From: an uncultured Bacteroidota bacterium
GTDB lineage: Bacteria; Bacteroidota; Bacteroidia; Flavobacteriales; Flavobacteriaceae
Direction: 5' to 3'
Length of the DNA stretch: 64,000 nucleotides
NCBI GenBank assembly: GCA_902594745.1
Contig: CACJNF010000006.1
Coordinates: 7,501 to 71,500 of the forward strand
Every line of letters begins with the position of its first letter. Within the stretch, counting starts at the first letter, position 1. The notes beneath the pieces are model-generated. The model had not been told where the DNA came from, made no database searches, and saw nothing but the letters and a program-made list of their open reading frames with translations. This document shows, one piece after another, positions 7,834 through 17,371 of this stretch. The translations under genes were made by a program, and so were the position numbers.

Positions 7834-9554
7834 TAAATATTTTGTTTTTTTAGCTCTGAAATTATATGTTCAGAAGTTCTCCATGCTAGTGCCATGATTG
7901 TCCATGTAGGATTCTTATCACCTTTAAAAACAAAAGGCCCTGCATCTACAACATATACATTATCTACATCATGAAGACGCTCATACTTATTTACAACAGA
8001 AGTGTTAGGGTTATCTCCCATCCTTGTTGTTCCAACCTCATGAATTATTGATCCTGGAGTAGAAATCCCATAATTTTGATCTTTTCCTGGCTTATCTCCC
8101 AATATAATACCTTCCATATTATAAGCCAACTCTTCATAAGTATCTTGAGCATGTTTTGCCTGTTTTAGTTCAGAATCAGACCAGTTGTAATTAAACTTTA
8201 ATACCGGTATACCAAACTTATCTTTCTTGTTATTATCTATTTCACAATAATTATTAACATTAGGCAAAGCACCACCTCTAGTTTCTAAAGAGATTGTTGA
8301 TCCCCAATATTTTTTCACATCTTTTCTGATTTGATCTCCATATCCACCAACTCTTAACCCAAAAAACTTATTAAAATCATTTGGTATATATCCACCAACT
8401 CCAAACTGAGGCATTCCTAAATTTCTATAGGAGGTTTCAATATGATATCCCAGAGGAAAATCAAGTTTTTTATCATGTAACCACCATGGAGTGTAAACAT
8501 GAGCTCCACCAACTCCATCTTCATTATATGTCTCCCTATTCATAAGTTCAGGGATAAAGATTTGTTTTGAAGTACCGACTGTGTCTTGTAAATATTTGCC
8601 AATTAACCCACTACTGTTTCCTAGACCATTTGGATGCGCACTGCTTTTTGAATTTAACAGAATTCTTGCACTGCTACATGATGATGCTCCAAGTATTACT
8701 AGTTTAGATTCTAATTTATATTCCTTACCATTCTTTTTGTTTATGTATAATATTCCAGTTGCCCTTCCATTTTTATCAGTAGTTATTTCTCTAACCATTG
8801 AATCAGTATAAAGATCTACAAATCCACCTTTCAGAGAAGGAATAACATAACATGAGCTAGCAGAGAAGTCACCATAGACAGAGCATGATCTTTCACATTG
8901 GCCACAATAAAAACAAAGACCTCTTTCATTATTAATTCTTTTTGTAAGTACTGAGAGTCTTGAAGGAATTACATTTATTCCAGCTTTCTTAGCACCTTTG
9001 ATATAATAAAGTTCGTGTAGACGTGGTTTTGGAGGTGGAAGAAAAAACCCGTCTGGATCGTTTGGTAGACTTTCTTTTGTGCCGAATACACCAATCAATT
9101 TATCTAATTTGTCATAATATGGTTTAATATCTTCATATGAAATTGGCCAATTTTGATCAATACCATAATTATCCTTACACTTAAAATCCTTAGGTCCTAA
9201 TCTAGATGCAATTCTTCCCCAGTGATTTGTTCTGCCTCCAAGCATTCTTGATCTCCACCACATAAAATTTGTGTTTTCCTTTGACGAATATGGCTCACCA
9301 TCAACTTTCCAATCTCCATATGACATATGAAAGTCCCCAAACCTCCTTGTAACAGAAGATCCTCTTCTGGGAGATTCCCAAGTCCATTTTAATTGAGTTT
9401 GTTGTTTAGGATCTGCAGGATCAAAATACGGTCCAGCTTCAATAAGTGCTATGTTTAAGCCAGCATCAGATAAGATTTTTGTTGCCATACCACCAGCAGC
9501 TCCTGAACCTACAATAATAGCATCGTATTTCTTTTTTGTATTCAAAATCTCCAT
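7833..9554 (-). CDS. GMC family FAD-dependent oxidoreductase
   Basis: A 573-residue flavoprotein that oxidises an alcohol, sugar or sugar acid. The FAD Rossmann motif GSGAAGGMATKIL is near residue 16 and the RMLGGRTNHWGR stretch near 107 is the usual GMC signature. A CGQCERSC cluster near residue 220, the HEVGTTRMG active-site segment near 505 and the C-terminal FAD-contact part complete the fold. It has no signal peptide of its own and probably travels with the downstream Tat-signal small subunit. The CxxCxxxC cluster suggests a metal or Fe-S centre, as in related dehydrogenases. The substrate cannot be deduced. Confidence 0.88.
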   Translation of the reverse strand: MEILNTKKKYDAIIVGSGAAGGMATKILSDAGLNIALIEAGPYFDPADPKQQTQLKWTWESPRRGSSVTRRFGDFHMSYGDWKVDGEPYSSKENTNFMWWRSRMLGGRTNHWGRIASRLGPKDFKCKDNYGIDQNWPISYEDIKPYYDKLDKLIGVFGTKESLPNDPDGFFLPPPKPRLHELYYIKGAKKAGINVIPSRLSVLTKRINNERGLCFYCGQCERSCSVYGDFSASSCYVIPSLKGGFVDLYTDSMVREITTDKNGRATGILYINKKNGKEYKLESKLVILGASSCSSARILLNSKSSAHPNGLGNSSGLIGKYLQDTVGTSKQIFIPELMNRETYNEDGVGGAHVYTPWWLHDKKLDFPLGYHIETSYRNLGMPQFGVGGYIPNDFNKFFGLRVGGYGDQIRKDVKKYWGSTISLETRGGALPNVNNYCEIDNNKKDKFGIPVLKFNYNWSDSELKQAKHAQDTYEELAYNMEGIILGDKPGKDQNYGISTPGSIIHEVGTTRMGDNPNTSVVNKYERLHDVDNVYVVDAGPFVFKGDKNPTWTIMALAWRTSEHIISELKKQNI

Positions 9555-9611
9555 AAACCACTCGAAATTTAATTATTTTTAATTTAAACTCTTAAGTAAT
9601 AATTATAAAAT

Positions 9612-10277
9612 ATGATTATTGAAATATGTGCAACATCAATAGAGTCAATTCTAAATGCTCAAAATGCAAGAGCACATAGAATAGAATTATGCGAAAATTA
9701 CAGTGTAGGTGGAGTAACCCCATCTGAACAATTTCTTCACGAAGCTATAAAAGTTTCATTATTACCAATAAATGTATTGATAAGGCCAAAAGGAGGTGAT
9801 TTTATCTTTAATGATCAAGAATATGATATTATGATTAATAAAATCAACTTGTATAAAACATATAATGTTAACGGGTTTGTTATCGGATTTATGGAAAAAG
9901 ATAGAAGTTTAAACTCTGATATTTTATCAGAGTTCAGAAAAATCACAAAGGGTTTTGAATTAACATTTCATAGGGCATTTGATTTCCTTAGTAATCAAGA
10001 AGAATCTATTGAGCTATTAATAGAAAAAGATTTTAATAGAATACTATGTTCAGGTCATGAATTAAGTGCAGAAAAAGGGTTAGAAAATCTTATAAATTAT
10101 AATAAAATTTCAAATGGTAGAATTACAATAATGCCAGGTGGTGGAGTTAACTTGGGTAATTTCCAAAAATTTAATAGATCAAGCTTTAATGAAATTCATC
10201 TGTCTGCAATAAACCTTAATGATTCACCTCATTCTAATTTTAATATTATTAAAGAAATTGTTGAGTTGAGTAAATAA
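9612..10277 (+). CDS. cutC: Copper homeostasis protein CutC
   Basis: A 221-residue TIM-barrel protein with the CutC signature [33 protein letters not shown] and LTFHRAFD. The role in copper tolerance is historical and not biochemically settled, so the name marks family only. It has no signal peptide. It is divergent from the GMC gene and lies 28 nt before aconitase, probably sharing its transcript. Confidence 0.88.
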   Translation: MIIEICATSIESILNAQNARAHRIELCENYSVGGVTPSEQFLHEAIKVSLLPINVLIRPKGGDFIFNDQEYDIMINKINLYKTYNVNGFVIGFMEKDRSLNSDILSEFRKITKGFELTFHRAFDFLSNQEESIELLIEKDFNRILCSGHELSAEKGLENLINYNKISNGRITIMPGGGVNLGNFQKFNRSSFNEIHLSAINLNDSPHSNFNIIKEIVELSK

Positions 10278-10305
10278 TAAAGTGTTATTTTTGAAAAAAA
10301 TTAAT

Positions 10306-12570
10306 ATGGCTTTTGATATTAATGTAATCAAGCGAGTATATTCAGAAATGTCAGTTAAAATCGAGAAAGCTAGAAAGCTTTTAGGAAGACCAATGACATT
10401 ATCAGAAAAAATTCTTTATTCGCATCTGTGGGATGGAAATAATGAAAAAGTTTTTGAAAGAGGATCAGATTATGTTGATTTTGGACCAGATAGAGTTACA
10501 TGTCAAGATGCAACAGCGCAAATGGCTTTACTTCAATTTATGCAGGCGGGAAAGGAAAAAGTAGCAGTTCCGACTACTGTTCATTGTGATCATTTAATTC
10601 TTGCACAATCTGGTGCTCAAAAAGATCTACAAAATGCTAACAAAGTTAGTTCTGAAGTTTTCAATTTTTTGGAATCTGTTTCAAGGAAATATGGAATAGG
10701 ATTTTGGAAGCCAGGAGCTGGAATTATTCATCAAGTAATACTTGAAAATTATGCTTTTCCAGGAGGTATGATGATAGGTACTGATTCACATACTGTTAAT
10801 GCTGGCGGACTTGGTATGGTAGCTATTGGAGTAGGTGGTGCCGATGCTGTAGATGTAATGGCTGGAATGCCATGGGAATTAAAGTTTCCAAAATTGATAG
10901 GAGTAAAGTTAACAGGTAATCTTAATGGTTGGACTTCAGCTAAGGACGTTATACTGAAAGTTGCTGGAATTCTAACTGTAAAAGGTGGAACAGGTTATAT
11001 AATAGAGTATTTTGGAGATGGTGCTGAATCCCTCTCATGTACTGGTAAAGGAACAATTTGTAATATGGGTGCTGAGGTTGGAGCTACAACATCCATTTTT
11101 GCCTATGATGATTCAATGGAAAGATATCTTATTTCAACAGATAGGCAAGATGTAGTTGAAGCTGCTAGTGTTATCAAACATGAATTAAGATCTGATAATG
11201 AAGTCTATAAAAATCCAGAAAAATATTATGATCAAATCATTGAAATTGATCTAGATAAATTATCTCCTCACATAAATGGGCCTTTTACTCCAGACCTAGC
11301 CACACCAGTTAGTGAGATGAAGGCTAAAGTTGAATCTGAGGGTTGGCCTAATGATATTCAATGGGGTTTGATAGGTTCCTGTACAAATTCATCTTATGAA
11401 GATTTATCAAGAGCTGCATCAATTGCACAACAAGCTCTAGATAATAAAATAAAAATCAAATCTAAACTTGGAATCAATCCTGGGTCTGAACAAGTAAGGT
11501 TTACAGCTGAAAGAGATGGGATTATTGATATTTTTGAAAAACTTGAAAGTAAAATCTTTACCAATGCATGTGGACCGTGTATTGGACAATGGAATAGGGA
11601 AGGTGAAGATAAATCTGAAAAGAATTCTATAATACACTCTTTTAATAGAAACTTTGCAAAAAGGGCAGATGGTAACCCAAACACTCATGCATTTGTCTCA
11701 TCTCCTGAAATGGTGATGGCAGTTGCTCTTTCGGGTAAACTTGACTTCAACCCTTTGTCAGATAAGCTAATAAATGAGGATGGTGAAGAAATTATTCTCA
11801 GTCCACCAGTTGGAGATGAGTTACCTTCTAAAGGTTTTGCATGTGAAGATAATGGTTATATAGAGCCTCCTATTGATGGTAAAGACATAGAGATTATAAT
11901 TAATCCTGAATCTCAAAGGCTTCAAAAACTTGAACCTTTTCTTCCTTGGGATGGAAAAAATATAATGAATGCAAGGCTGCTTATTAAAGCTCACGGTAAG
12001 TGTACGACAGATCACATTTCTATGGCAGGTCCATGGTTAAGATTTAGAGGTCATCTTGACAATATATCGGATAACTGCTTAATTGGAGCAGTTAACCACT
12101 TCAATATGAAAACTAACAGTGTTAAGAACTTAATCACAGGTAATTATGGTCCTGTTCCTGAGACTCAAAGATTTTACAAGAAAAATGATATTGATACAAT
12201 TGTTGTAGGAGATCATAATTATGGAGAAGGTTCATCAAGAGAACATGCTGCTATGGAGCCAAGACATCTAGGAATTAAGGTAGTTATCGTTAAATCTTTT
12301 GCAAGAATTCATGAGACTAATTTAAAGAAGCAGGGAATGCTTGCATTAACTTTTGACAATGAGTTTGATTATAATAAAATACAAGAAGAAGATACTTTTA
12401 ACTTTATAGATCTGGAGTCATTTTCTCCTGGTAATCAATTAAGTCTAGAAATAGTCCACAAAGATCAATCAAAAGAAATTATAAAACTTAATCATACCTT
12501 CAACTCTCAACAAATAGAGTGGTATAAAAATGGTTCTGCACTAAATTTAATAAAAGCTAATAATTTGTGA
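10306..12570 (+). CDS. Aconitate hydratase (mitochondrial type)
   Basis: This enzyme isomerises citrate to isocitrate in the TCA cycle with a [4Fe-4S] cluster. The three cluster cysteines are visible in [11 protein letters not shown] and [10 protein letters not shown], and GTDSHT and [10 protein letters not shown] are the active-site loops. Length and sequence ([17 protein letters not shown]) match the roughly 750-residue mitochondrial-type aconitase found in many Bacteroidota, not AcnB. The track start (GTG at 10282) adds eight residues; the ATG at 10306 starts [12 protein letters not shown], the family N-terminus. The stop codon overlaps the alkB start, so the two are translationally coupled. 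Confidence 0.93.
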   Translation: MAFDINVIKRVYSEMSVKIEKARKLLGRPMTLSEKILYSHLWDGNNEKVFERGSDYVDFGPDRVTCQDATAQMALLQFMQAGKEKVAVPTTVHCDHLILAQSGAQKDLQNANKVSSEVFNFLESVSRKYGIGFWKPGAGIIHQVILENYAFPGGMMIGTDSHTVNAGGLGMVAIGVGGADAVDVMAGMPWELKFPKLIGVKLTGNLNGWTSAKDVILKVAGILTVKGGTGYIIEYFGDGAESLSCTGKGTICNMGAEVGATTSIFAYDDSMERYLISTDRQDVVEAASVIKHELRSDNEVYKNPEKYYDQIIEIDLDKLSPHINGPFTPDLATPVSEMKAKVESEGWPNDIQWGLIGSCTNSSYEDLSRAASIAQQALDNKIKIKSKLGINPGSEQVRFTAERDGIIDIFEKLESKIFTNACGPCIGQWNREGEDKSEKNSIIHSFNRNFAKRADGNPNTHAFVSSPEMVMAVALSGKLDFNPLSDKLINEDGEEIILSPPVGDELPSKGFACEDNGYIEPPIDGKDIEIIINPESQRLQKLEPFLPWDGKNIMNARLLIKAHGKCTTDHISMAGPWLRFRGHLDNISDNCLIGAVNHFNMKTNSVKNLITGNYGPVPETQRFYKKNDIDTIVVGDHNYGEGSSREHAAMEPRHLGIKVVIVKSFARIHETNLKKQGMLALTFDNEFDYNKIQEEDTFNFIDLESFSPGNQLSLEIVHKDQSKEIIKLNHTFNSQQIEWYKNGSALNLIKANNL

Positions 12571-13613
12571 TGAAAGATTTGAAATATTTAATGTCATATT
12601 CAATTGCCTTTATGGCATTTTTAGGTATATCAATTGGTGGTTTCTATAATTATTTAGCTGTTATTTACACATTTGTTTTTATACCTGTCTTGGAAGTTCT
12701 TGTTAAAAGAAGTGATGAAAAATATACAGAGCAAGAAAAAGCAAACAGACTATTAGATCCTTTTTTTGATATTCTTTTGTATTTAAATATTCCGATTGTT
12801 TTTGGAATTTTCTTTTTCTCACTTGATAAGTTAATTTTGACTACTTCAATTTCGGATATTGTAGGTATAATTCTATCTGCAAGTATAGTTATGGCTACTA
12901 ATGGAATTAATGTAGGACACGAGTTGGGTCACAGAAGGTCATTATTTGCTAGAACCTGCTCAAAACTTCTATATCTTCCATGTCAATATATGCACTTTTA
13001 CATTGAGCACAACTTTGGACATCATATAAATGTTGCAACCCCAGAAGACCCCGCTACAGCAAGGTATAAGCAAAACCTTTATAGTTTTTGGATAACATCA
13101 GTTGTTAGGACATATATAAGTGCATGGAAAATTCAGTTAAGACTTTTGAAAGTTTCTAAAAGAAGTTTTTTCTCAATTAAAAATGATATGATTTTCTATA
13201 CATTATTTCAGCTGTTATTCATAGCTATGATATTTTATTACTTTGGACTTTACATTACTTTGTTATCTGTTTTAATGTCTGTAATTTCATTTCTGTTTTT
13301 AGAGACAATCAATTATGTTGAACATTATGGTCTTTTGAGAAAAAAAGAGTCTAATGGAAGATATGAGAGGGTAAAGCCTCATCATTCTTGGAATTCAAAT
13401 CACACAATTGGAAGAATTGTATTGTATGAGCTAACTAGGCACAGTGATCATCACTTTAAGTCTTCAAAAAAATATCAAGTATTAGAATCTTTAGACGACT
13501 GTCCTCATCTACCTTATGGATATCCAACTTCTATATTATTATCACTTATTCCACCAATATGGTTTGGAATAATGAATCCTTTAGTAAGACATCATATGGG
13601 ATATGCTGACTAA
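12570..13613 (+). CDS. alkB: Alkane 1-monooxygenase (AlkB type)
   Basis: An integral-membrane di-iron hydroxylase that converts medium-chain alkanes to 1-alkanols. All histidine clusters are present: HELGHRR, EHNFGHH and RHSDHH, plus the AlkB-specific NYVEHYGL. About six hydrophobic helices flank them. It is 347 residues, somewhat shorter than the roughly 400 of Pseudomonas AlkB, mainly through a shorter C-terminus. The ATG at 12570 overlaps the aconitase TGA (TGATG); the track's GTG is one codon earlier. No rubredoxin or rubredoxin reductase gene is adjacent, so its electron supply must be encoded elsewhere. Confidence 0.9.
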   Translation: MKDLKYLMSYSIAFMAFLGISIGGFYNYLAVIYTFVFIPVLEVLVKRSDEKYTEQEKANRLLDPFFDILLYLNIPIVFGIFFFSLDKLILTTSISDIVGIILSASIVMATNGINVGHELGHRRSLFARTCSKLLYLPCQYMHFYIEHNFGHHINVATPEDPATARYKQNLYSFWITSVVRTYISAWKIQLRLLKVSKRSFFSIKNDMIFYTLFQLLFIAMIFYYFGLYITLLSVLMSVISFLFLETINYVEHYGLLRKKESNGRYERVKPHHSWNSNHTIGRIVLYELTRHSDHHFKSSKKYQVLESLDDCPHLPYGYPTSILLSLIPPIWFGIMNPLVRHHMGYAD

Positions 13614-14255
13614 TCAATTATGACCGATGTTACAAATATGGTAATCCATTGGATTTGACGAAATAAGTCCTTCATCGTACCCTTCATACCAGCTACAGTC
13701 TAGATATCTTAATCCCTCAAATTTTTTCTCAAAAAATCTATTCTTTGATTCAATAAAACCATTATATGTATTCGGAAATGGTGAGGAAGGATGCATTATA
13801 TCGTCAGGATTTGAGCTATGCCCAAACCTTAAAACATCATGACCAAATTCATGGTACATTAAGCCTAATTTTTCCCATATGTTAATTTCACTCCAGTATC
13901 TGAAAGCAATGCCCACTCTTACTCTTGAATCATCACAAGAAGTAGCGGCATAGGCTCCATAGTCAAGTACTTGACCTGATGTAAAAAGTGCATCAGATTC
14001 AAATTCATAATAGATATCAACATCTGTATTTAATTTATCGTAATCAGGACTTCCAAGCATTGAACATTTTGCATCTTCTACAAAAATATCCCAAAATGCG
14101 TAAAGGTCATCAGTGTCAAAGTTAGGGTTTGATACTCTACTGTAATCTGCGCAGCTATAAAATATCTCTTCAGGTATTTCCTCATATGTAAGTGAATTTT
14201 TAGAGCAGGAAACTAAAAGAATATAAAAAAGGACTATTAGCTGTCTGTAGGGCAT
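13614..14255 (-). CDS. Putative zinc-metallopeptidase lipoprotein, copy 2
   Basis: A 213-residue lipoprotein with lipobox LVSC (C17). It carries HEFGH (H135, E136, H139), a third histidine at H146 and a methionine in DDIM (M154), which resembles the zinc site plus Met-turn of metzincins. The spacing is HExxHx6H, one residue longer than the classic HExxHxxGxxH. It is a paralogue of the gene just upstream, sharing layout and most motif residues (YHEFGHDV, HSS, DIM, PSS, GFIE, LDC/ISC). The two genes overlap by 19 nt. It lies back to back with alkB, stop to stop. Proteolysis is inferred from the motif; no substrate is known. Confidence 0.75.
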   Translation of the reverse strand: MPYRQLIVLFYILLVSCSKNSLTYEEIPEEIFYSCADYSRVSNPNFDTDDLYAFWDIFVEDAKCSMLGSPDYDKLNTDVDIYYEFESDALFTSGQVLDYGAYAATSCDDSRVRVGIAFRYWSEINIWEKLGLMYHEFGHDVLRFGHSSNPDDIMHPSSPFPNTYNGFIESKNRFFEKKFEGLRYLDCSWYEGYDEGLISSNPMDYHICNIGHN

Positions 14256-14836
14256 GAAATATATTTGATACCTGGAAAGGATCTTTTGAACATTCTATCT
14301 TTAGCCTCTATAAAACCATTTATGTCGATATCACTTCTTGTACTTGACGGATACATTATATCAGCTGGGCTTGAGCTGTGTTCATATTTATATACATCAT
14401 GACCAAATTCATGATACATAATCCAAAGTCTTTGTAGAAGGTTTTTCTCAGTCCATTCGTTATACAGTACACCAACATTAACAATAGCATCATTGCAATA
14501 TCCAGAGAAAGTAGAGTATGCAATATGATCAGGGGTTACACCTTGTGAAATTTGAGCAGCAGTTCTGTATTCGAAAAAAATGTTTAATTGAGAATGTTGT
14601 TCATCAAAGTCCTGCCCTCTGGTGCACTTTACGTCAGCAACAAATTTATCCCAATACTGCATTAAATCGTCTTGGTTTGTTGTTTTTGGGTCTAAAACGT
14701 CACTGTAGCTAACACAGCTGTATAATTGTTCAAACTCTTCTTCAATGATGACATCATCTGAGTCTAATTCATTTGACTTAGAACAAGCTAAAACTAGAGT
14801 TAAGCTAATACCGATATAAAGAGTTTTATTTAACAT
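14237..14836 (-). CDS. Putative zinc-metallopeptidase lipoprotein, copy 1
   Basis: A 199-residue lipoprotein with lipobox LVLAC (C18), followed by an acidic SNELDSDD stretch that could serve as a Bacteroidota surface-export signal. The zinc-type motif is HEFGHDV (H142, E143, H146) with H153 and a DIM methionine (M161), giving the same HExxHx6H spacing as its neighbour. Cysteines near residues 41, 71 and 114 recur in both copies and may form disulfides outside the cytoplasm. It is first in the two-gene unit, reading away from the tRNA-Met gene. I do not recognise a named family. Confidence 0.75.
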   Translation of the reverse strand: MLNKTLYIGISLTLVLACSKSNELDSDDVIIEEEFEQLYSCVSYSDVLDPKTTNQDDLMQYWDKFVADVKCTRGQDFDEQHSQLNIFFEYRTAAQISQGVTPDHIAYSTFSGYCNDAIVNVGVLYNEWTEKNLLQRLWIMYHEFGHDVYKYEHSSSPADIMYPSSTRSDIDINGFIEAKDRMFKRSFPGIKYISCPTDS

Positions 14837-14849
14837 AATAGACTTTTTG

Positions 14850-14923
14850 TAGCGAGAGGGAGATTTGAACTCCCGACCTCCGGGTTATGAATCCGACGCT
14901 CTCACCAACTGAGCTACCTCGCC
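14850..14923 (-). tRNA. tRNA-Met (anticodon CAT), elongator type
   Basis: The minus strand folds into a full cloverleaf: acceptor GGCGAGG, D-arm GCTCAGTTGGTGAGAGC, anticodon loop TTCATAA and T-arm GGGAGTTCAAATCTCCC. The anticodon is CAT. The acceptor starts with a G1-U72 pair and lacks the initiator C1-A72 mismatch, so it is elongator Met; an Ile2 tRNA with lysidine is the less likely alternative. CCA is not encoded. A TATATTTG -7 box lies upstream at 14938-14945. Confidence 0.92.
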
Positions 14924-14937
14924 AAATTTAAGAAATG

Positions 14938-14945
14938 CAAATATA
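14938..14945 (-). promoter_or_regulatory. -7 box for tRNA-Met
   Basis: On the minus strand TATATTTG matches the Bacteroidota -7 consensus TAnnTTTG exactly, 14 nt before the first tRNA base. No TTG at the right spacing is visible, so only half of the promoter is supported. Confidence 0.45.
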
Positions 14946-15035
14946 TGAAACAAATATCAACATTGTGAAGCTAAAAATTTGTTTATTAATGTAAATACTA
15001 ACTTTTTTTAATATATTGACTTCAATTTAAATCCA

Positions 15036-15428
15036 ATGAGTCAAAAGAAAGAATTTGTTTTGGAATATGATTTTCAATCATCTCCTCAATTACTATTCCA
15101 ATACTTGTCAACTCCATCTGGACTCTCAGAGTGGTTTTCTGATGATGTAAACTATAGGGGAGAAAAATACACTTTTTTTTGGGGTGAATCAGAGGAGTAT
15201 GCAAGAGTTTTATCTAAGAAACAAAATGAAAAGATTAGGTTTCAATGGATAAATGGAGAATCTGATGAAGAGGACTATTTTTTTGAATTCAGAATTCAAA
15301 TGGATGAAATTACTAAAGATGTCTCCTTAATAGTTACTGATTTCTCTGATGAAGAAGAAATTGAAGAGGCGAAATTATTGTGGGATAGTCTTATTTCTGA
15401 TTTAAAGCAAGTTCTGGGGTCTTCTTAA
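15036..15428 (+). CDS. START-like domain protein (AHSA1-like)
   Basis: A 130-residue cytoplasmic protein of the helix-grip START/AHSA1 superfamily. The opening FVLEYDFQSSPQLLFQYLSTPSGLSEWFSDDV is the family hallmark, followed by alternating strands (KYTFFWG, YFFEFRIQM, SLIVTDFSD) and a long C-terminal helix with a conserved LWDSLISDLK. Such proteins bind hydrophobic ligands or act as chaperone cofactors, but this flavobacterial group has no known ligand. It is strongly acidic. It is convergent with yqgE, overlapping by 4 nt. Confidence 0.8.
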   Translation: MSQKKEFVLEYDFQSSPQLLFQYLSTPSGLSEWFSDDVNYRGEKYTFFWGESEEYARVLSKKQNEKIRFQWINGESDEEDYFFEFRIQMDEITKDVSLIVTDFSDEEEIEEAKLLWDSLISDLKQVLGSS

Positions 15429-15964
15429 TTTAAAGAAATATCGTCAGGTGAATTTGACCAAATTCTATATTTATTATCAAGCTCATTAATAACTTTATTC
15501 CAACTGTTTTTCTCTCTTAAATCAAAAATATTCTTATCCAATCTATCAATTACTATCCAGCTATTGCTTTCAATCTCATCATTTAACTGTTCGGTTTCCC
15601 AACCAGAATATCCCTGAAAAAAAAGAACATCTTCTAAATCAATCTTTCCATCTTCTACTTGGTCTATAATTAGTTGCACATCATTACCCCAATAAAGGTT
15701 GTCGTCAATTATAAGACTCTCGTTGTATATATTATGATTTCTAATTATATAAAATGTATGTTCAGATACTGGACCACCGAAGTTAAATTCATACTTCTTT
15801 CCAAAGGAATTGTTTTTATTTTTAATTAAAAAGAGACCTCCTGGTCTATTTAAAATGAAACCAGTATGACCCTCATCAGTTTCATCTACTATCAATATAA
15901 TAGATTTATAAAATATCATATCACTAAGTAAACTTGGTGATGAAATTAAAATTTTGCCTTTCAT
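15425..15964 (-). CDS. YqgE/AlgH family protein
   Basis: A 179-residue protein of the UPF0301 family. It starts with KGKILISSPSL and contains VDETDEGHTGFILNRP and FNFGGPVSE, all family hallmarks, then GYSGWETEQLNDEI near residue 120. AlgH was first linked to alginate regulation in Pseudomonas, but the biochemical role is unresolved. It has no signal peptide. It follows the HU gene on the same strand after a terminator, so it may depend on read-through or its own promoter. Confidence 0.88.
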   Translation of the reverse strand: MKGKILISSPSLLSDMIFYKSIILIVDETDEGHTGFILNRPGGLFLIKNKNNSFGKKYEFNFGGPVSEHTFYIIRNHNIYNESLIIDDNLYWGNDVQLIIDQVEDGKIDLEDVLFFQGYSGWETEQLNDEIESNSWIVIDRLDKNIFDLREKNSWNKVINELDNKYRIWSNSPDDISLN

Positions 15965-15969
15965 AATAA

Positions 15970-15997
15970 AAAAAAGAGCTTCAAAATGAAGCTCTTT
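15970..15997 (-). terminator. Intrinsic terminator after the HU gene
   Basis: AAAGAGCTTC pairs perfectly with GAAGCTCTTT around a 5-nt loop. Read on the minus strand the hairpin is followed by a run of eight T, directly before the yqgE start codon. It should end the abundant HU transcript. Confidence 0.88.
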
Positions 15998-16024
15998 TAC
16001 ACATTTTTTAAATGAATTTAAAAC

Positions 16025-16297
16025 TTAGTTCACTGAGCTTGATAGTTCAGCTCCAGCTTTAAATTTAACAACTTTCTTAGCTGGGATTTTAATTGTTGCA
16101 CCAGTTTGTGGGTTTCTACCATCTCTCGCAGCTCTTTGAGAAACTGACCAAGATCCGAAACCAACTAGTGAAACTCTTCCACCACCTTGTAAAGTTGAAC
16201 TTACACTCCCTAGAAAAGATTCTAGAGCTTTTTTCGCTGATGCTTTTGAAATACCAGCGTCAGCTGCCATAGCATCAATTAATTCTGATTTGTTCAT
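16025..16297 (-). CDS. hup: HU family DNA-binding protein
   Basis: A 90-residue HU/IHF protein: a small dimer that bends and compacts DNA. The N-terminal helices (MNKSELIDAMAADAGISK), the GFGSW turn, and the DNA-binding arm RDGRNPQTGATIKIPAKK are all canonical, including the arm proline that intercalates DNA. Codon use is visibly richer in G and C than its neighbours, as expected of a highly expressed gene. It has its own promoter at 16321-16350 and a strong terminator. Confidence 0.95.
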   Translation of the reverse strand: MNKSELIDAMAADAGISKASAKKALESFLGSVSSTLQGGGRVSLVGFGSWSVSQRAARDGRNPQTGATIKIPAKKVVKFKAGAELSSSVN

Positions 16298-16320
16298 ATC
16301 ACTTAATTTTAATGTTTAAA

Positions 16321-16350
16321 TAAAGATATAGGTTTATAGGTAAGTCCCAA
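16321..16350 (-). promoter_or_regulatory. Promoter of the HU gene
   Basis: On the minus strand TTG (plus 16348-16350), a 19-nt spacer and TATCTTTA (plus 16321-16328) match the Bacteroidota consensus with one mismatch in the last -7 base. It lies 24 nt before the HU start codon. Confidence 0.55.
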
Positions 16351-16420
16351 TAAATAAGGGCTTAAAACTCAATTTTTGTTAATAAATATGCTGTTTTTGT
16401 TGATAATATGCCTGATTTTA

Positions 16421-17371
16421 CTAGTAAACACGGGAATTTTCATCAAATTTATAACCATTTAGAAGATCTTTTGCCAGCATCTCTTTCCTGTTCTCGAGCT
16501 GAATTTTAGTACAATTTATAATTCCATCTTTTGAATTAATGTGAATTTCATCTTTAATAACGAATACTTTTCCAATAGATGATTCTCTAAAATCACTTCT
16601 ACTCAGTGAACTTGCTTTTAAAATCTTCACTCTAATCTCTTTGTCTCCATTTTTTAAAATTGTCCAGGAGCCAGGCTTAGGTGATAGACCTCTAATCATC
16701 CCCAAAATTTTATCAATATTATCATTCCAGTTAATTCTTGTATTTCTTGCATTTAACTTAGGGGCCATATTTAAATCTTTATTTTCGTCTTGCTTCTGAA
16801 TTTTAGCTTTACCGCTAGCAACAATCTTAATTGTATTTAACAAAACCTTTGAACCAATAATTGATAGTTTATTATAAAGGCTTTCAAAATCATCGTCATC
16901 ATTTATTATAATCTCTTCTTTTAAAATAATGTCTCCATGATCAATTCTTTCATTAATAAAAAAAGTTGTAACACCTGTAACTTTCTCATTATTTATTAAA
17001 ACCCAATTAATTGGTGCAGCTCCTCTATAGTCAGGAAGAAGAGACGCATGAAGATTGATTGTACCAAGCGCTGGAATTGAAAATACTTCTTTTGGTAATT
17101 TTCTAAATGCAACAACAATAAATAATTCAGCATCTAAATATGAAATTTCATTCAAAAAATCATTATTTGTAAGGTTCTCAGGTTGTTTAATTGGGATATT
17201 ATTATCAGATGAAAACCTTTTAACTTCACTTTCATTAATTTTTAACCCTCTTCCTGATTTTTGGTCTGGTGAAGTAACAACACATACAACATCAAAATTG
17301 TCATTTATTACTTTTAATGATTTTACAGCAAAATCTGGAGTTCCAAAAAAAATTATTTTTGTTTTTTTCAT
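16421..17371 (-). CDS. fmt: Methionyl-tRNA formyltransferase
   Basis: A 316-residue enzyme that formylates initiator Met-tRNA with 10-formyltetrahydrofolate. The N-terminal IIFFGTPDFAVKSL, the catalytic NLHASLLPDYRGAAPINW (about residues 108-125) and TGVTTFFINERIDHGD are diagnostic. The C-terminal OB-fold tRNA-binding domain (NARNTRINWN onward) is present. Length is normal. The ATG at 17371 overlaps the upstream ATPase stop by 4 nt, so they are coupled. Confidence 0.95.
   Translation of the reverse strand: MKKTKIIFFGTPDFAVKSLKVINDNFDVVCVVTSPDQKSGRGLKINESEVKRFSSDNNIPIKQPENLTNNDFLNEISYLDAELFIVVAFRKLPKEVFSIPALGTINLHASLLPDYRGAAPINWVLINNEKVTGVTTFFINERIDHGDIILKEEIIINDDDDFESLYNKLSIIGSKVLLNTIKIVASGKAKIQKQDENKDLNMAPKLNARNTRINWNDNIDKILGMIRGLSPKPGSWTILKNGDKEIRVKILKASSLSRSDFRESSIGKVFVIKDEIHINSKDGIINCTKIQLENRKEMLAKDLLNGYKFDENSRVY

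Noticed and set aside
11394-12015. Three minus-strand ORFs inside the aconitase gene
   Set aside because: They lie antisense to a long conserved enzyme and show no family pattern or start context.
14237-14255. Possible frameshift joining the two HExxH lipoproteins into one protein
   Set aside because: Each has its own start, signal peptide and full motif set, so they are separate tandem genes that overlap by 19 nt.
14850-14923. Initiator tRNA-fMet
   Set aside because: It has a G1-U72 acceptor end rather than the initiator C1-A72 mismatch, so the elongator form is more likely.
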